Assembly: GCA_028015205.1 (NCBI GenBank)
Contig: CM051512.1
Location: forward strand, 17,763,139 to 17,827,138
Reading direction: 5' to 3'
DNA from: Mytilisepta virgata
Taxonomy: Eukaryota; Mollusca; Bivalvia; Mytilida; Mytilidae
DNA length: 64,000 nucleotides
The notes below the pieces were generated by a model. The model did no database searches, was not told the origin of the DNA, and saw nothing but the letters and a program-made list of their open reading frames with translations. The position numbers and the translations under genes are program-made. Below, in pieces: positions 46,230 through 58,310 of the stretch. Position 1 is the first letter of the stretch; each line of letters begins with the position of its first letter.

Positions 46230-47740
46230 TAAAATTTATATGAACTCTTTTACAAATCATCCAGTTTGTTCTGGTGTTCAACATTTCAGATTTTTTGTTT
46301 AGATTTCCACATTTTTGGTGGTAAGCACTACTGATGATATTTTTGAAAAATGCACATACAGTGCATCAAAGTTAGTATCATAAAATGTTTTACTGACAGT
46401 GAGTGGGTGTCCCTGAAGGCATATGAGAAATAAAAATCTTATTCACCATGAATGAAAAATTAAAATTTGGCCTGAACATTGCAATTTTATCAGTTTACAA
46501 AAAAAACCAAGGAATAATGACCTTTATGCACGAAAACCCCTGAAAAGTGTAAATATGTTACACAAAAATAACCCTGTACAAATGTAGCCATACCACTTAA
46601 AGCCAGGTGGAGCTGTTTTTTTCCATAAGTTATTTAAAAACTGGGTTGAAAAATATTTATCACCTATCTATAGATGATTTGGATACCAGATCTAATGTTA
46701 ACAATTGATGTTTCCGACCAGGGCTGCACCTAGCGTTAACTAGAATTGCTAACAAATTTACCACCTCCTTTATTGTCTGTAGAAATATAGAATGAGTAGA
46801 CTACAATCTAAGAATATCATATAAAGATTCAAGCTAATAGAGACATAGAGTCAAGTTCTTTCTAGACTGTCATATCCTTGTACCAGTTTGTTCCAATCAA
46901 TATGGGGATCCAGTGTTCTCTTTCATATACCCCTTACATGAGCCTATTTCTTTTGTAGACATACAAATGTTTGAGGTTAAAATTGCTCAACCAGATAAAA
47001 AAAAATATTTGGGGGTGTTTTTAATTATAAGCTTTCATTATTTAGTAAAATTCAAAAGTAATAGAAATACTTAGGGTTCATTCCTTGTATTGCACATGGT
47101 AGATCCCCTTAGCTGAAATTTGGCTTCCTATTTCGGTATTTTCGATTATGAGTACTTCTTGTTTAAAATAAGTTTGGTTTTTGGTCTTCCAAATGTTTCG
47201 GTTTTAATGCTGCTGGTGAGAGGTAACTCCTTGAAATGTGTCGTATACAGCATAGTATAAATTTGCTATATCTAATATTAGTATCTTTGGATTGTTATTT
47301 TTTCAACTGGCCCTTATTTTCCTAATTTTCATCCCTTTTTTGGACACCCCTTATTTTGCAAACATGATGTATTATTCCTTTCTTATAACATGTTTTTGTA
47401 GTAAAATGCCATTAATAATCTACATTATTGTATACCAATAGTAGTTTTAGCACTTGCACATACTGATAAAGATCTACTAGAGATTGGTTGTAGTCATGTA
47501 TACATACAGTCAGCATATACTTGGTGAACTGGAAGAAGGACCTCAAACAATTTAGGTACCATGATGTTAAGAATGCTGAATGGATGTGTTAATGACTATG
47601 GCCCTGTTATCTCTCGTAAAGATCTAATTATTGGATCGGTAATTATGATTTTTGTAGGTAATTTGTGCTCTTTTACCCTAATTTTTTTGGAAAAATTCCT
47701 AATAAAGCCCTTCAAATTCCCTTATATTTCATAAAATACT
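46230..47740. other. intergenic, no gene recognised
   Basis: I see no exon, repeat family or inverted repeat. The sequence is AT-rich with scattered poly-A tracts. Confidence 0.4.
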
Positions 47741-47741
47741 A

Positions 47742-47783
47742 GACATTGAACCCGCGCGAGTGCGGGAAAATAAGCATTTTTTT

Positions 47784-47815
<32 letters not shown>
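47742..47815. repeat. GC-rich repeat head followed by poly-T
   Basis: 'attgaacccgcgcgagtgcg' is a GC-rich island directly followed by about 45 bp of nearly pure T. It looks like the end of a dispersed element in reverse orientation. Family unknown. Confidence 0.4.
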
Positions 47816-49300
47816 GTCGTGGCCATATTGACTATAAAAAGTTGTTGCGGCCATGTCATTGATGGAACAGGAACTCAATATGGATGTTGTGGCAGGCTTC
47901 CCATAAACTTTCCTGTCAAGTAGGTGGTTTCAACTGATAGTTTCATGTCTATATATGATGTAGTATTCCAGAATTGGATGTGAATGCAAACTTTAACCAA
48001 GTCAATGAAGCGTGAAATGTAGGTCAACGTGACCCAATTGTCACATGGCTGTTCGTTACTACCGAAGATGGAAACACTGATAAAGTAGACTATATGCCAC
48101 GTAGAATTACCAAAATGGACCTTAAGGTTCCATCAAAGTCAAAATCTATGACGAAAACAAAACCACATAGATTGTCAATATTTTTATTGTTACAATTTAT
48201 TCTGAACTGGAACTTGATGAAAAGCTTTCATTAAATACACATTTCATAATGCATTACCTTTTTCCTTCAGAATAAATATGAAAATGAAATTGTAGATGTA
48301 AACATTTCCTTAGTGACGGATTAATTTTTCAAACGATGCCGTGAGTTCCGTAGAGCATATTTTTGGAAAATAATTGTTCCAATTGTTCCATTGTCATTAT
48401 GAGCAGGGCTTAATTTCACAAATATATCCAATAATCAAACGATAAAAGCATTTTTAGTGTGTGGCTGCGTGAGATGTCCACGTTTATATATTTATCAAAA
48501 ATGTCCGAGATAAATTTCGTCATTAATGATAAAGATGACCATTTGTTAAACATATTTTTATCTAGGGCTTGCAGGGAATTGTATGGTAGAGATATATTTA
48601 GACAGGTCACATTACAAATGATGTAAAAATAGATAATGGTTGGTGTTATCACTTTGTGCAAGGTAAACATCCGAGCAATCCAAAAAACACTAAGTTAGGA
48701 ATTCCTTTGAACTTTACCTTATTTCTTCATAATCTTCAAAGTTCATAACCTTTACAGTTAGGAGAAATTGCGTTATTGTTGAAAAACAATCCTCAATACA
48801 TGAAGCGGAAACATCCCACTTGAAGGGGAATGTTTTTAATTTGTTTTATTCTTCTTCGGTAATTTCAAACAGAAATACATTTAAAATAAGTGCATACTTG
48901 TTTATTTAAATCAATTTGTTAAAATGATGCATTCGAGAACCTTCTAAGGTATGTGTTGGGAGAATTCATATCGGAAAGTGCATACAAATTCCATTTGCAC
49001 ATAAACAAAACTGTAGTTTAAATTTATAAATGCAGATTGTCAAATCCGATAATAACCGTTATAATCTGAACCATACATCGTTTATTTTGAACCACGCGTT
49101 TTGCCGCCTATTCGGCTAATTCGTAAATTTAGTATTATAGATCTTCCTAAAATTGCCCTTATGTTTCATAAAAAGTGAGTTGAAAGCCTGTAACTTGTTT
49201 AAGTATCAATTTTACGCCTGAATCAGAATATTAGCAACTAAGATGGTGGTCATTTGAAAGGAATCATATAATACCAGGTAGTCCAAAGTGTGTTCTGTCT
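47816..49300. other. intergenic, no gene recognised
   Basis: The 84-residue minus frame at 48416-48670 is AT-rich and low in complexity. No domain, splice signal pattern or repeat unit is evident. Confidence 0.35.
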
Positions 49301-49302
49301 AG

Positions 49303-49542
49303 CCTCAGCGCATCCTCCCAAGTCAGGGTATCCACGTTCGTTCTACCAACCCTGACATCACACATTCATATTTTGCGGGTCGGAAGTGAAACTGTTTTCA
49401 TTGGTTCTTTTCAAGATCAAAAGAGAATCATTTGCGGCGTAGATATAATTTTCTAAGTCACACACCATGCGGCGATATGTTCGACCCGCAAAATACGAAG
49501 GTGTGATGTCAAAACCCTGACTTTTGGAGGATGACCTCAGCG
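49303..49542. mobile_element. inverted-repeat element (~240 bp)
   Basis: The left arm contains 'gcatcctcccaagtcaggg', 'acatcacacattcatatttt' and gcgggtcg. The right arm carries the reverse complement of the same blocks, except for a 25-bp insertion in the left arm. The minus frame at 49358-49678 crosses it. Confidence 0.75.
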
Positions 49543-49779
49543 TGGTTTCAGCCTCCAGAAAGTAATGCTCAGCAGAAGAGATTTTCAGATCGTTTGTTTT
49601 CTTGTTTTTGGTAAGAGAACTAACAATTGCGTACATAAGTGTGTACAGGACAGTTTCATCATGAACAGTGGTAAACAAAAAGTTAAGAAGAAAATAAATT
49701 ACAAAAACGACGTGAGCGATAAATTTATTGGGACAAAAAGATATCTTTCCATTCCAGCAAGATTTTTATTACGGCTCTG

Positions 49780-49960
49780 TCCTTAGAAAGATTTGGCTTT
49801 ACTCTTGAGGTTAATTTGGCATTTTTTTTCAAGTTGAAATTTAGCGTTTTTGATTACTTCAGGACTTGCGCACAACAGATGAGTAGAAAATGGTAGAAAT
49901 TTTCACATCCTGCATATCAAAATTGGTATCATAGAATTTTATTATTACCAATGATTCGAT
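49780..49960 (+). repeat. dispersed repeat family D, partial copy 3
   Basis: 'cttgcgcacaacagatgag' and 'catatcaaaattggtatcat' match the reverse complement of 25990-26130. Confidence 0.55.
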
Positions 49961-50074
49961 TCCTCTGCTGGTAGACACCTAGTCCCCGAGTCGGAGTATC
50001 AGCAGCCAGCTCAGCAGCTAGTATCTTGACAATTATAATTCCGAAATGGACAATTTAAATTTACTGGCAAAAAA

Positions 50075-50235
50075 CATTGTTCCCTCGTGCATAGCTCTAT
50101 TCTTGTGAGGGTTTTGATATACTCTTTTGGTAATTTTTGGCATTTTTGAATTTGCTCTTCAACTCTTCGGATTATTATTTTGGTTTTAAATATTTTAGGC
50201 CTTGTGCACAACTGGTGAGTCGTAAATAGACGAAA
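50075..50235 (+). repeat. dispersed repeat family D, partial copy 4
   Basis: 'tttaggccttgtgcacaact' followed by 'ggtgagtcgtaaat' matches family D and the copy at 57290. Confidence 0.6.
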
Positions 50236-50395
50236 TGTAGAATAGAGAATAGAAACGGGGAATGTCTCAAAGAGACAACAACTCGACCAAAGAGCAGAAA
50301 ATAGCTGAAGGCTACTAATGGGTCTTCATCGCAGCGAGAAAATCCTGCACCCGGAGGCGGGCTTCAGCTGGCCCTTAAACAATAATGCACATCTT
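50236..50395 (+). repeat. dispersed repeat family E, copy 1
   Basis: 'caaagagacaacaactcgac' and 'cacccggaggcgggcttcag' match 62305-62445 over about 150 bp. Confidence 0.85.
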
Positions 50396-50694
50396 CTGCA
50401 TAAAAATTTTAATCATAGAATTTAACTGTCGTAACATTTCATGTACCTTCACCGATTTGTGACTACCATCGGATTGACTTTGTTTATCTTCACGACGGTG
50501 ACGTATACGGAGCAGGAACTTCTTACCCTTCCGCAGCCCTCCTGGTTTTTATAGGAGTTCGTGTTGTTCATTGGGTTTTTTTTTAGTTTTCAGTGTTTAT
50601 TTGTTGTGCTTGTGGTTGTTCATTTGTCTGCGGTTTTTTTTATTGGTTTGCTCCTAAGGTATATTTGTCCTCTTTATAAGATGTCTGATGATGA

Positions 50695-50853
50695 TAATGA
50701 GAAACCAGAGTGAGTTATCTTTTCCTAACCAATGTAGGTAAGGGAGATAATTAAATTCTCTCCTTTTTGTCCTGAGGCTTAAAGGGAGACAATTTTATTA
50801 TCTCCCTTACCTACATTGGTTAGGAAAAGATAACTCACTCTGGTTCCTCATTA
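50695..50853. mobile_element. fold-back element with ~57-bp arms
   Basis: The left arm (50695-50752) and right arm (50797-50853) are almost perfect reverse complements; 'tcctaaccaatgtaggtaag' is the core. The loop of ~44 bp contains 'cctgaggcttaaaggg'. A solo arm is at 32746-32807. Confidence 0.9.
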
Positions 50854-51460
50854 GTATATGTTTTAACTCATGTCAATGTTCTGCGCCATTCACTTTGATG
50901 GTCCATGACATAAAAAAAAAATTAAAAATCAGGACTGCAGCAACTATAATGGTTTCAACAAGAATACCCATAGAATTATAGGTTGGTCTACTCTTTATAC
51001 AGGGACGTATCGGGAGATCATGAAAATATATTTTTTTGGCCGATATATTAGACACTTGCCATTTTTGAATTGTGTTCAGTCTAGTATAGGTCTAGTACAT
51101 TTGACCGTTATCAATGCCTTTTCCAATTTCTTCCCAGTTCCACACATGTCTGAAGCATTTTTGTCAGACAAAGATATCAGTTAATTTCAAAATGATTATC
51201 TTTGACATATTAACAATTCCTGTTATGTCACGTTTACAGATTGTGGTATCTCAGCAATAAGCCGATGATTGTAATTCCTACTTCTCTGAATTAACGGATA
51301 TTTTCTCGTCAGTGGTATATTTACACCTCGAGTCATATATATCGGATACTGTATGAGTTTAAATTTTATCTAGATGCCATATTGATTTGGAGAAATATAT
51401 GTATACTATGTCACGATCGCTTTTTTCTTTTTTTTTCTTACCTCTAGCCCTTTCGACAGC

Positions 51461-51797
51461 TGACAACCGCCTCGGTTGTCTCATGGTAGCGCGGAAGGTC
51501 GTGGGTTCGATCCCCCGGCCGGGTCAAACCAGATATTAAAATTGGTATTTGCTGCTTCTCCGCCAAGCAAGTGGCATGTAGGAGTAAGAGCAAAGGACTG
51601 GTGGGCTTGGAGTCAGTATAATAAATTTTGAATTTGAATTTAATGTGTCCGAGTGGGGTGATATGTCTTCCTGTGGACAGTTACCTCGTGACCTAGCACG
51701 TTAAAAATCCGGCTCAGCGTGCCGGTAGCAGGGATCTCGTCCTTATATGCACCTAATGGTTGCCACTGGACATTAAACAATTATTCATCCATCATCA
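51461..51797 (+). mobile_element. tRNA-derived SINE, second family (337 bp)
   Basis: The plus-strand head has an A box (tctcatggtagcgc) and a B box (gtgggttcgatcccc). A body with 'ccggctcagcgtgccggtag' follows, and the end is rich in cattaaacaattattc. The direct repeat tcgacagc at 51453-51460 and 51798-51805 is a plausible target duplication. The acceptor stem does not fold as in a real tRNA. Confidence 0.8.
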
Positions 51798-52300
51798 TCG
51801 ACAGCCAACAGACCCTTGCCATTTGTTTATTTGCTATTCGAGGTTTTACACAACAATTCTAATTTTCGTTGCCATACATAGATTGTACAACCGGAGAGAT
51901 TTTTTTTTTTTATTTCTCAGGCCTTCTCAGTTTTGCTACGTTGACATATTCCATGTATTCTGAAACATTCAAGCATACATTCAATATCTTCAGGAATGTG
52001 GATGCACTTGATGTACTATAGATATGAGAAAAATCTCATAAGTCGAGACGACAACGTCCCATCTCCAAACTAATCCATTTAGTGGTTACCACATAATATT
52101 CAATGAGTGACCCGAGGGTTTTCTTATTTGATATCGTTTGCATTGATTCTTTTGAGAATAATTATGATGGCCATGTGTTATGTCTTCTTTGATTTATTCA
52201 GACTCTATTAGATTTGATAATAAATAAATACATATTGACAATTTTCAGAAATGCTACGTGATTACCATTTCAGTTAGTTCTGCAGAAAAATCTGGTGAAA

Positions 52301-54152
52301 ATGAAAGTTTATTTAGTGGTCTTTTTTGTAATAAGTTTTGGACCATACGGTTGTTACACTACATCTTACAGAGATATACAATTGCTGTATAGCAATTTGA
52401 CTGCAGATTATAACAAAGATATAAGACCAGCAGACGATCAAAGTCAAGCGACAGTCATAATGGCGTTATTTTACATAGTGACACTACAAGAAATAAACGA
52501 AGTGAAAGGAACTATGTCAATATTAGGATATTTCAAAATGGAATGGAAAGATTCCAATATTCAGTGGTTACCTTCAAACTTTGAGAACGCTTCAGTCATT
52601 ACCATGTCACAAGACAAGATATGGACTCCACCGTTGCTAAATGGAAATTCAGCTGAGAAAATAAAGTTAATTCGTATAAAAGGTGCCAAGGTAAGTGTCG
52701 ATTACAAAGGAATTGTGACGTGGATGCCTGGTGGACGATTTCTCTTTACATGTACTGTAAATAGTGTTGAGTTCCCTTTCGATGAACAGATTTGTAGTTT
52801 GGAAATTGTCGCTTGGGGCTATACTATCCGTGAGATTCAATTCAATGCAACGTCTGTTTATGTTTCGACGTCCCATTATACCGGAAACAGTGAATGGGAA
52901 CTAAAACAAACTGAAGCTGACTCTCATAGGATTGTTGATGACGTACCGCAAATAACGTTTACCCTTCATTATAAAAGAAGGCACACGTTCTTTGTTTTCA
53001 ATCTCATTTTACCATCTATTCTGATGTCATTTCTAAATGTTTGTGTGTTTCTCTTACCACCCGATTGTGGTGAAAGGGTAAGTTTCAGTGTAACGTTGCT
53101 GCTAACCCTGATCGTTTTTCTTACCATTGCCCAAGGTTACACTCCACTAATTATCTTAGTTTCGGAGAAATGCACCCCCAGAATTTTATTAATTATTAGA
53201 GTTGGTAAAGTTTGACTACATGATAGATAAATAATAAATGTCTTAACCTCAAAATTGTAATATTGACTGAAAGAGGATAGATTTTAGTTTAAAAAAATAC
53301 GAAAACATTAACTGATTTTGCTTCTGACAAGCAATGGGAGGTCATAAACTGGGACTTGTGAATTGACATGTGGTGTGTAAAACTTTGACAGTGATAATCG
53401 GCACCTGCACTGGTAAGTTAAATTGCGAAAAAAAGAGCCGGAAAAGTAAACCTTTTTTTTCCCACATATGTAATGGAATTTTATGCAGAATCTGAAAAAT
53501 TAAGTCTCAATTGGATTGAAACGCTGCATCAGACCTCAATTTTAAGCCGAAGTGGAGTGAAATTTAACATTTTTAAAGCTTTTTTTATGACAATTTTTGA
53601 AATGTTGCCTTGCCAACTAGGTTTCCATGGATATTTTTTATTTATTTTATCATGATTGAAACAATGCTAACATAATGGCCTTTCAGAATATATATATATG
53701 TATATGGGTATTATTTACTCTGAAGATGGCACAAGACCATGACATTTGTTAGCCCACTTCACATAGAAAATGGTACTATTAATTTGTGGAGTGCAACCCA
53801 AGGACTTCTTCCTGCCATTGCCTTGCCTAGGTTGCCACGTTTGACTGTATACCTGGTTGGAAATATGATAATTAGTGTTTGTATTGTTATATGTACTATT
53901 ATTGGGTCATGGTTTCGCCATAGGAATACGTGTGTTCCACTTTGTATCCAGAAAGTGATATCAGTAATTTGTTGTCACAGTGGATCTATTGATGTGGATA
54001 ACGACACTTCAGTTAGGTGTAGATGCACTCCCGAGGGAGTTACGTGGAAATATGTTGCCGAACTTTGGAATACAGTATCGTTCTGTTTCTATATGATAAT
54101 TTGTACAGTATGGAATGTTCAGGTTTTTAAAGAAATTCTGTTCAATAGCTGA
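52301..54152 (+). CDS. Cys-loop ligand-gated ion channel subunit (nicotinic receptor-like), two exons
   Basis: This is a plasma-membrane pentameric channel subunit. Exon 1 (52301-53135) has a signal peptide (MKVYLVVFFVISF), an agonist-binding-type ectodomain with IWTPP and AWGYT, and a canonical Cys-loop, CTVNSVEFPFDEQIC (Cys151 to Cys165, 13 between, with the FPFD core). M1 starts near residue 230. M2 starts at GERVSFSVTLLL; the Gly-Glu before M2 is typical of cation channels. Exon 2 (53803-54152) gives GLLPAIALPRLPRLTVYL, M3, a short cytoplasmic loop and M4, for 394 residues in total. I chose the junction because CAAG/GTTACA joins a CCCAAG acceptor in frame and yields a normal M2-M3 link. 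The acceptor has a weak pyrimidine tract. Unspliced, the frame stops at 53213, just after M2. Loop C lacks the paired Cys of nicotinic alpha subunits. The ligand is unknown. Confidence 0.85.
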
Positions 54153-54164
54153 AAAGGATAATAT

Positions 54165-54304
54165 ATAAATAACACATTTCTAAGAGGGTGACGGAGTATA
54201 TTGTAACCCCGAAAAAATATTGTCAACCGAGGCTTCCGAGGTTGACATTGTTTTTAGAGGGGTTACAATATACTCCGTCACCCTCTTCGAAATTTGTTAT
54301 TTAT
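54165..54304. mobile_element. fold-back element, 46-bp arms, just after the channel gene
   Basis: 'gagggtgacggagtatattg' (left) and its exact reverse complement (right, about 54266-54285) belong to arms of about 46 bp, perfect over the inner 29 bp. The loop holds a second hairpin (tgtcaacc / ggttgaca). It starts 13 bp after the channel stop codon, so it probably lies in the 3' untranslated region. Confidence 0.9.
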
Positions 54305-54334
54305 TTAATTATACTAAATGTCTTGGATTTTATG

Positions 54335-54440
54335 AGCGGGTGACAGTATAAAATACCTCACGCTGTTTCTTTCCAGAGGGTGACAGTGTAAAATACCACC
54401 CGCTGTTTCTTACCAGCGGGTGATCGAGTAAAAGACCACA
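54335..54440. repeat. three ~43-bp tandem units
   Basis: 'gcgggtgacagtataaaata', 'agggtgacagtgtaaaatac' and 'gcgggtgatcgagtaaaaga' start successive units, each of the first two followed by 'cgctgtttctt'. The gggtgac core is the same as in the adjacent fold-back arms, so the two may be one element. Confidence 0.8.
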
Positions 54441-56135
54441 TTCTTGTAACCAATGAAAATGCATTAAAAGTAGAGAAATTTACAAAAGTATAATAAACTA
54501 TTATAAAAGCGATGATGTAGTTTTCTATTGCTAAAATAATAAACAGCATTGCCACATTGCACAAATAAAACGGATTCACATCGGTACACGCTATTTCCTG
54601 ACAGCATACGTCAAATTTGTCTTCCCGGGTTTGTCTGTCCAATGGATTACGTTTCTTTGTTTGCTCCTTAGGTATATTTGTCCTTTCCATTTATTTGCTT
54701 GATATTATGTTTAATTTCTAAATAAATCCTAGCATCCATGCGATATCTGCAGATCTAACAAAAACGTCTGCACAGACCATGGAACTTTGGCTTCGCTTGA
54801 ACAATTGCCGTCAAAAAGAAATGTTCATTCTAAATTTTACGGTAAAATTGAAATAAGGCATGTTAATTTAAAAAAAAGTCATTCTAACTTTCAAGTTTCT
54901 TTGAATAGATCCAATCGAAAAGGCTTAACCCAAAACCATCTAAGAATAGAGCTATGGGAGGGTATAATTATTACTTTCAACAATTTTTTTTTATGTATCA
55001 ATTATATCTATATCTGGAAATTTATACGCTAGTGGAATTTATGGTGTCATGCTGTTCAAGAAACTCCATATTGTTTGAGAACTCTATTGCATGAGAATAT
55101 GCCATCGAGCCTTTTTATTACTTTAATATCTCTACTATGAATTTTATTTGTTACATCTAATCAGTAATCAGCCGTCCTCAAAAATATATATACTTATATA
55201 ATGCACCTGGGACAACTAAATAAAGATTATTAACGATTTTGTAAAATTTTGTGTTTTATGGTAATTAGATTGTTAACATGAATATGATGTCTCGTACTTA
55301 AGAAACGCCTTACGAGCTTTTGGCATATTGTCCCATTCGACGAAAGACATTTAAGGAGTACATGCATAGGACATTCAAAATTAAATAATTAGGACATTTG
55401 AATGAGAGGATTATGGTCATTTTGGCGCAAGAAAAAAATTGTAATCTGAAGAAGTACGTTTTTCGGACTTAAAACTGTGTTAATAGTGGAATAAGAAACT
55501 CCGATACATAAATTCTTTGAATATAATATGCATTTCTGGATTAGTTGTCGAGTAAAATTTTAGACAGCAAAAAATAAACACAAAAACACTGTGAGCAATA
55601 CAACCAAACAGGACTAAACAGTTTTAAAAAAATTCAGCTAAATTTAAGTAAACTTTGCCTAAGGAGTTAAAACCTACTTTTAAAATAATTTCAAACTTAT
55701 CGACTGGAAATAAGTATCTAAATATAATGTCATAGCGAAGGCAAGTGTTTTCATTATGGATTGGGTAACAAGTTTATTTCAATTTTCAATAATTTCTCCA
55801 TTTGTCAGCTGCGAGATTGGCCTCTAAAGCTGCATTTTAACATACCCTTTTGTGATTCCTGCAAAGACATCTACCTCTTAACGTCGTTTTTTGTCCCCGT
55901 TCGACAGACTTGCATTGTCTAACAAGACCAATTAAAATCCGTTTACATTCCTTCTTCAGACAAGAGGCATGAGAGGATGTTTTTTTTTTTTAATCTCAAA
56001 TTCTAAATTTAACAGCCGTCAAAAGTAGGTATAGTCCTCGGGTATAAGGTGTAACTGACGTGTGTTTATCTTGATTATATATTTTTCTTTTAATTTTCTG
56101 TAATCAGTATTATGCTTTCCTTATTCTTATAAGTA
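54441..56135. other. intergenic, no gene recognised
   Basis: The frames at 54358-54690 and 54787-55032 have no recognisable domains. No further channel exon was found. Confidence 0.4.
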
Positions 56136-56400
56136 AAGTCAAGAAATACCAAAGGGATATTCGAAGGATCGAAAAAACTGAAAAAATCCGGAGAGCAACG
56201 AAGATAAGACCAAAACACTACATGCACTACAATTAAAAACTAAAAACATATGAACAAAATGGACCCCACCAAAAAAACGGGGGTACGCTCAGGTGCCCCG
56301 GAAGAGTAAGCAGTCTCTGCTTACTGCATGCAGGACACACGCCATGCTAACCATGTCGCATCCGGTTCTTTGATACCACTTTTTAAGTACAAGATTTGCA
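56136..56400. repeat. probable dispersed repeat
   Basis: It contains 'aatggaccccaccaaaaaaa' with 'cgggggtacgctcaggtgcc' and 'gtaagcagtctctgcttact', a short palindrome. The composition is GC-richer than its surroundings. I associate it from memory with repeats common in mussel sequences; no second copy is in this window. Confidence 0.4.
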
Positions 56401-56879
56401 CATTTCGTCGATTTACGTATCATAAATCAAACTTATTGAAGAACAAATTCAAAATGCCAATGCTACCTAGCTAAAGGGGTAAAACCAAATCCATCTACGG
56501 TTGGAGCTATGCACGAGGGAGATAATCCTTAGTTTTAATATTTTTATAATAGCACATCTAATTTAAAATATCATTTTTTGGGTTAGTATCTAAATAGAAG
56601 CAACCGAGTTGCTGATACTCTCGGGGATATATATTATCAACAAAATGAATAACATGAAGATCAACAATGATAAACCAACCAATCAAAGCCACCAAACAGA
56701 CATAAACCAGAAGAAAAGAGTACAAAACACCAGTCCACCAGCAGAGGTATCGACCCATGGTAATAATAAATTTTGATGCACAAGACGTGAACATTTCGTC
56801 GAATGGCCTTTAAGGGGCCATTTGGTGCTTGTCTTGTTGGCATCTTTGCTCATCATCGGAGCTAATTATCTTTCCCAGT

Positions 56880-57289
56880 GATCAGTCATAGGACTAATTG
56901 ACCTTTTACCCACATCTTGCATTTTCTTTTTCCTTTACTTGTATATTCGATGACATTGTTTCTTTCCTTACCTATAAATCCAATCTTATACATTACCCCT
57001 AACATTAACAGTATAAGATTTATGTATCAAAATAAAACTTCAGTTGATCCATGTGCCACTCAAATCCTAACCTCAACTCTTACAACATGACATTCATGCA
57101 CCGATTCTTGTAATACCAGCCTGCATGAAATATTCAGCAATCTATGATAAAACACTGGATGGTGGTGGGTGCATAATATATCGACAAATCACATCTTTTT
57201 TCTCAATTATATTAATGATACAATCCTGGGTGTTTATGAATTAACACATAAATATCATGATAAGGAAATTTCTTTTTTTGTTTTTAATT
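56880..57289. other. intergenic, no gene recognised
   Basis: AT-rich, with no exon or repeat evident. Confidence 0.35.
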
Positions 57290-57560
57290 CATTCGGAGTA
57301 TCTCCCTCCTGCATAGCTCTGTCATTAGGTTTTGGCTTAACCATTTTGGTCATTTTAGCATTAGACGTATCTCCCCGTGTAGAGCCCTGTCCTTATGTTT
57401 TGGTCATTTTGCTCTTCAACGTTTTGGATTCTTGTTTTGGTTTTTAACATTTTAGGCCTTGAGCACAACTCATGAGTCGTAAATCAGAGAAATGTGTAAT
57501 CTTTTGCATTAAAATTAGTATAAAACAATCTGTTATATATATCAATGAAAACGCATTACG
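57290..57560 (+). repeat. dispersed repeat family D, partial copy 5
   Basis: 'tttaggccttgagcacaact' and 'catgagtcgtaaatcag' match family D. Two internal 'gtatctccc...agc(t/c)ctgtc' phrases repeat about 70 bp apart. The 92-residue frame at 57169-57447 is this repeat. Confidence 0.6.
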
Positions 57561-58310
57561 ATAAAAACATGAAGTCTTTATTAGATCAGACGGCTTATTA
57601 TATATAAATATATAATATATTTTAATAAAACTTGTACTTATATCATTATACAGAATGGATATAACCAATATTGCCACACACTAATAATTTTGATATATAA
57701 ATCCAATCTTGTGTTTTTGTTACTATTGAAATCTTGTACCTTGTATTGTGGAGAGGGCTTATATAGGCTTTGCCTGCTGCCCGATCCATTTCAGCATTTT
57801 TCTGAATAAAATATTGTTTAAAACAAAAAACAATATGTCTCGAGAATCATTTTATTGTTATAAATTATATAACGAGGCTATAAGAAATAGTGAAACTGCA
57901 AAAAGTTACATATTATGAAAATAAAATTGTACTTGAAAAGCAAAACATTTGTTTCCTACTGTGTACTCGTGAGCAAAAAAATGTTATTTTGTGTTTGGCG
58001 GTGCCTTACATTTTCAAATTCATACGTTATGTGTGAAATTAGTCAACATATAAACTTTCTGATGAAAAACACCAATTGCATACCCGCACTAGAAGAATAA
58101 TATCATTTATTGTTCAAATGTTCATTTTTTTTCAAAACAGTAATTGTTTAGTAATACGGTAACTGTACGTCATCTTCTTCCTCTGATGAAGGGAAATCAT
58201 TATAATATCTTTTATTCCAGCTGCCTCTTTTGTCGTTACATCTGTAAAACAACAATGGTGTGAAATTCCATTAATACACGTCTTATTTCTAATGACCTCC
58301 ATTACTAGAT

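Noticed and set aside
51463..51535. possible tRNA gene
   Set aside because: Same reason; it is followed by a SINE body and flanked by a short direct repeat.
57169..57447. 92-residue frame with hydrophobic stretch
   Set aside because: It overlaps a partial copy of dispersed repeat family D, and the hydrophobicity follows from T-rich sequence.
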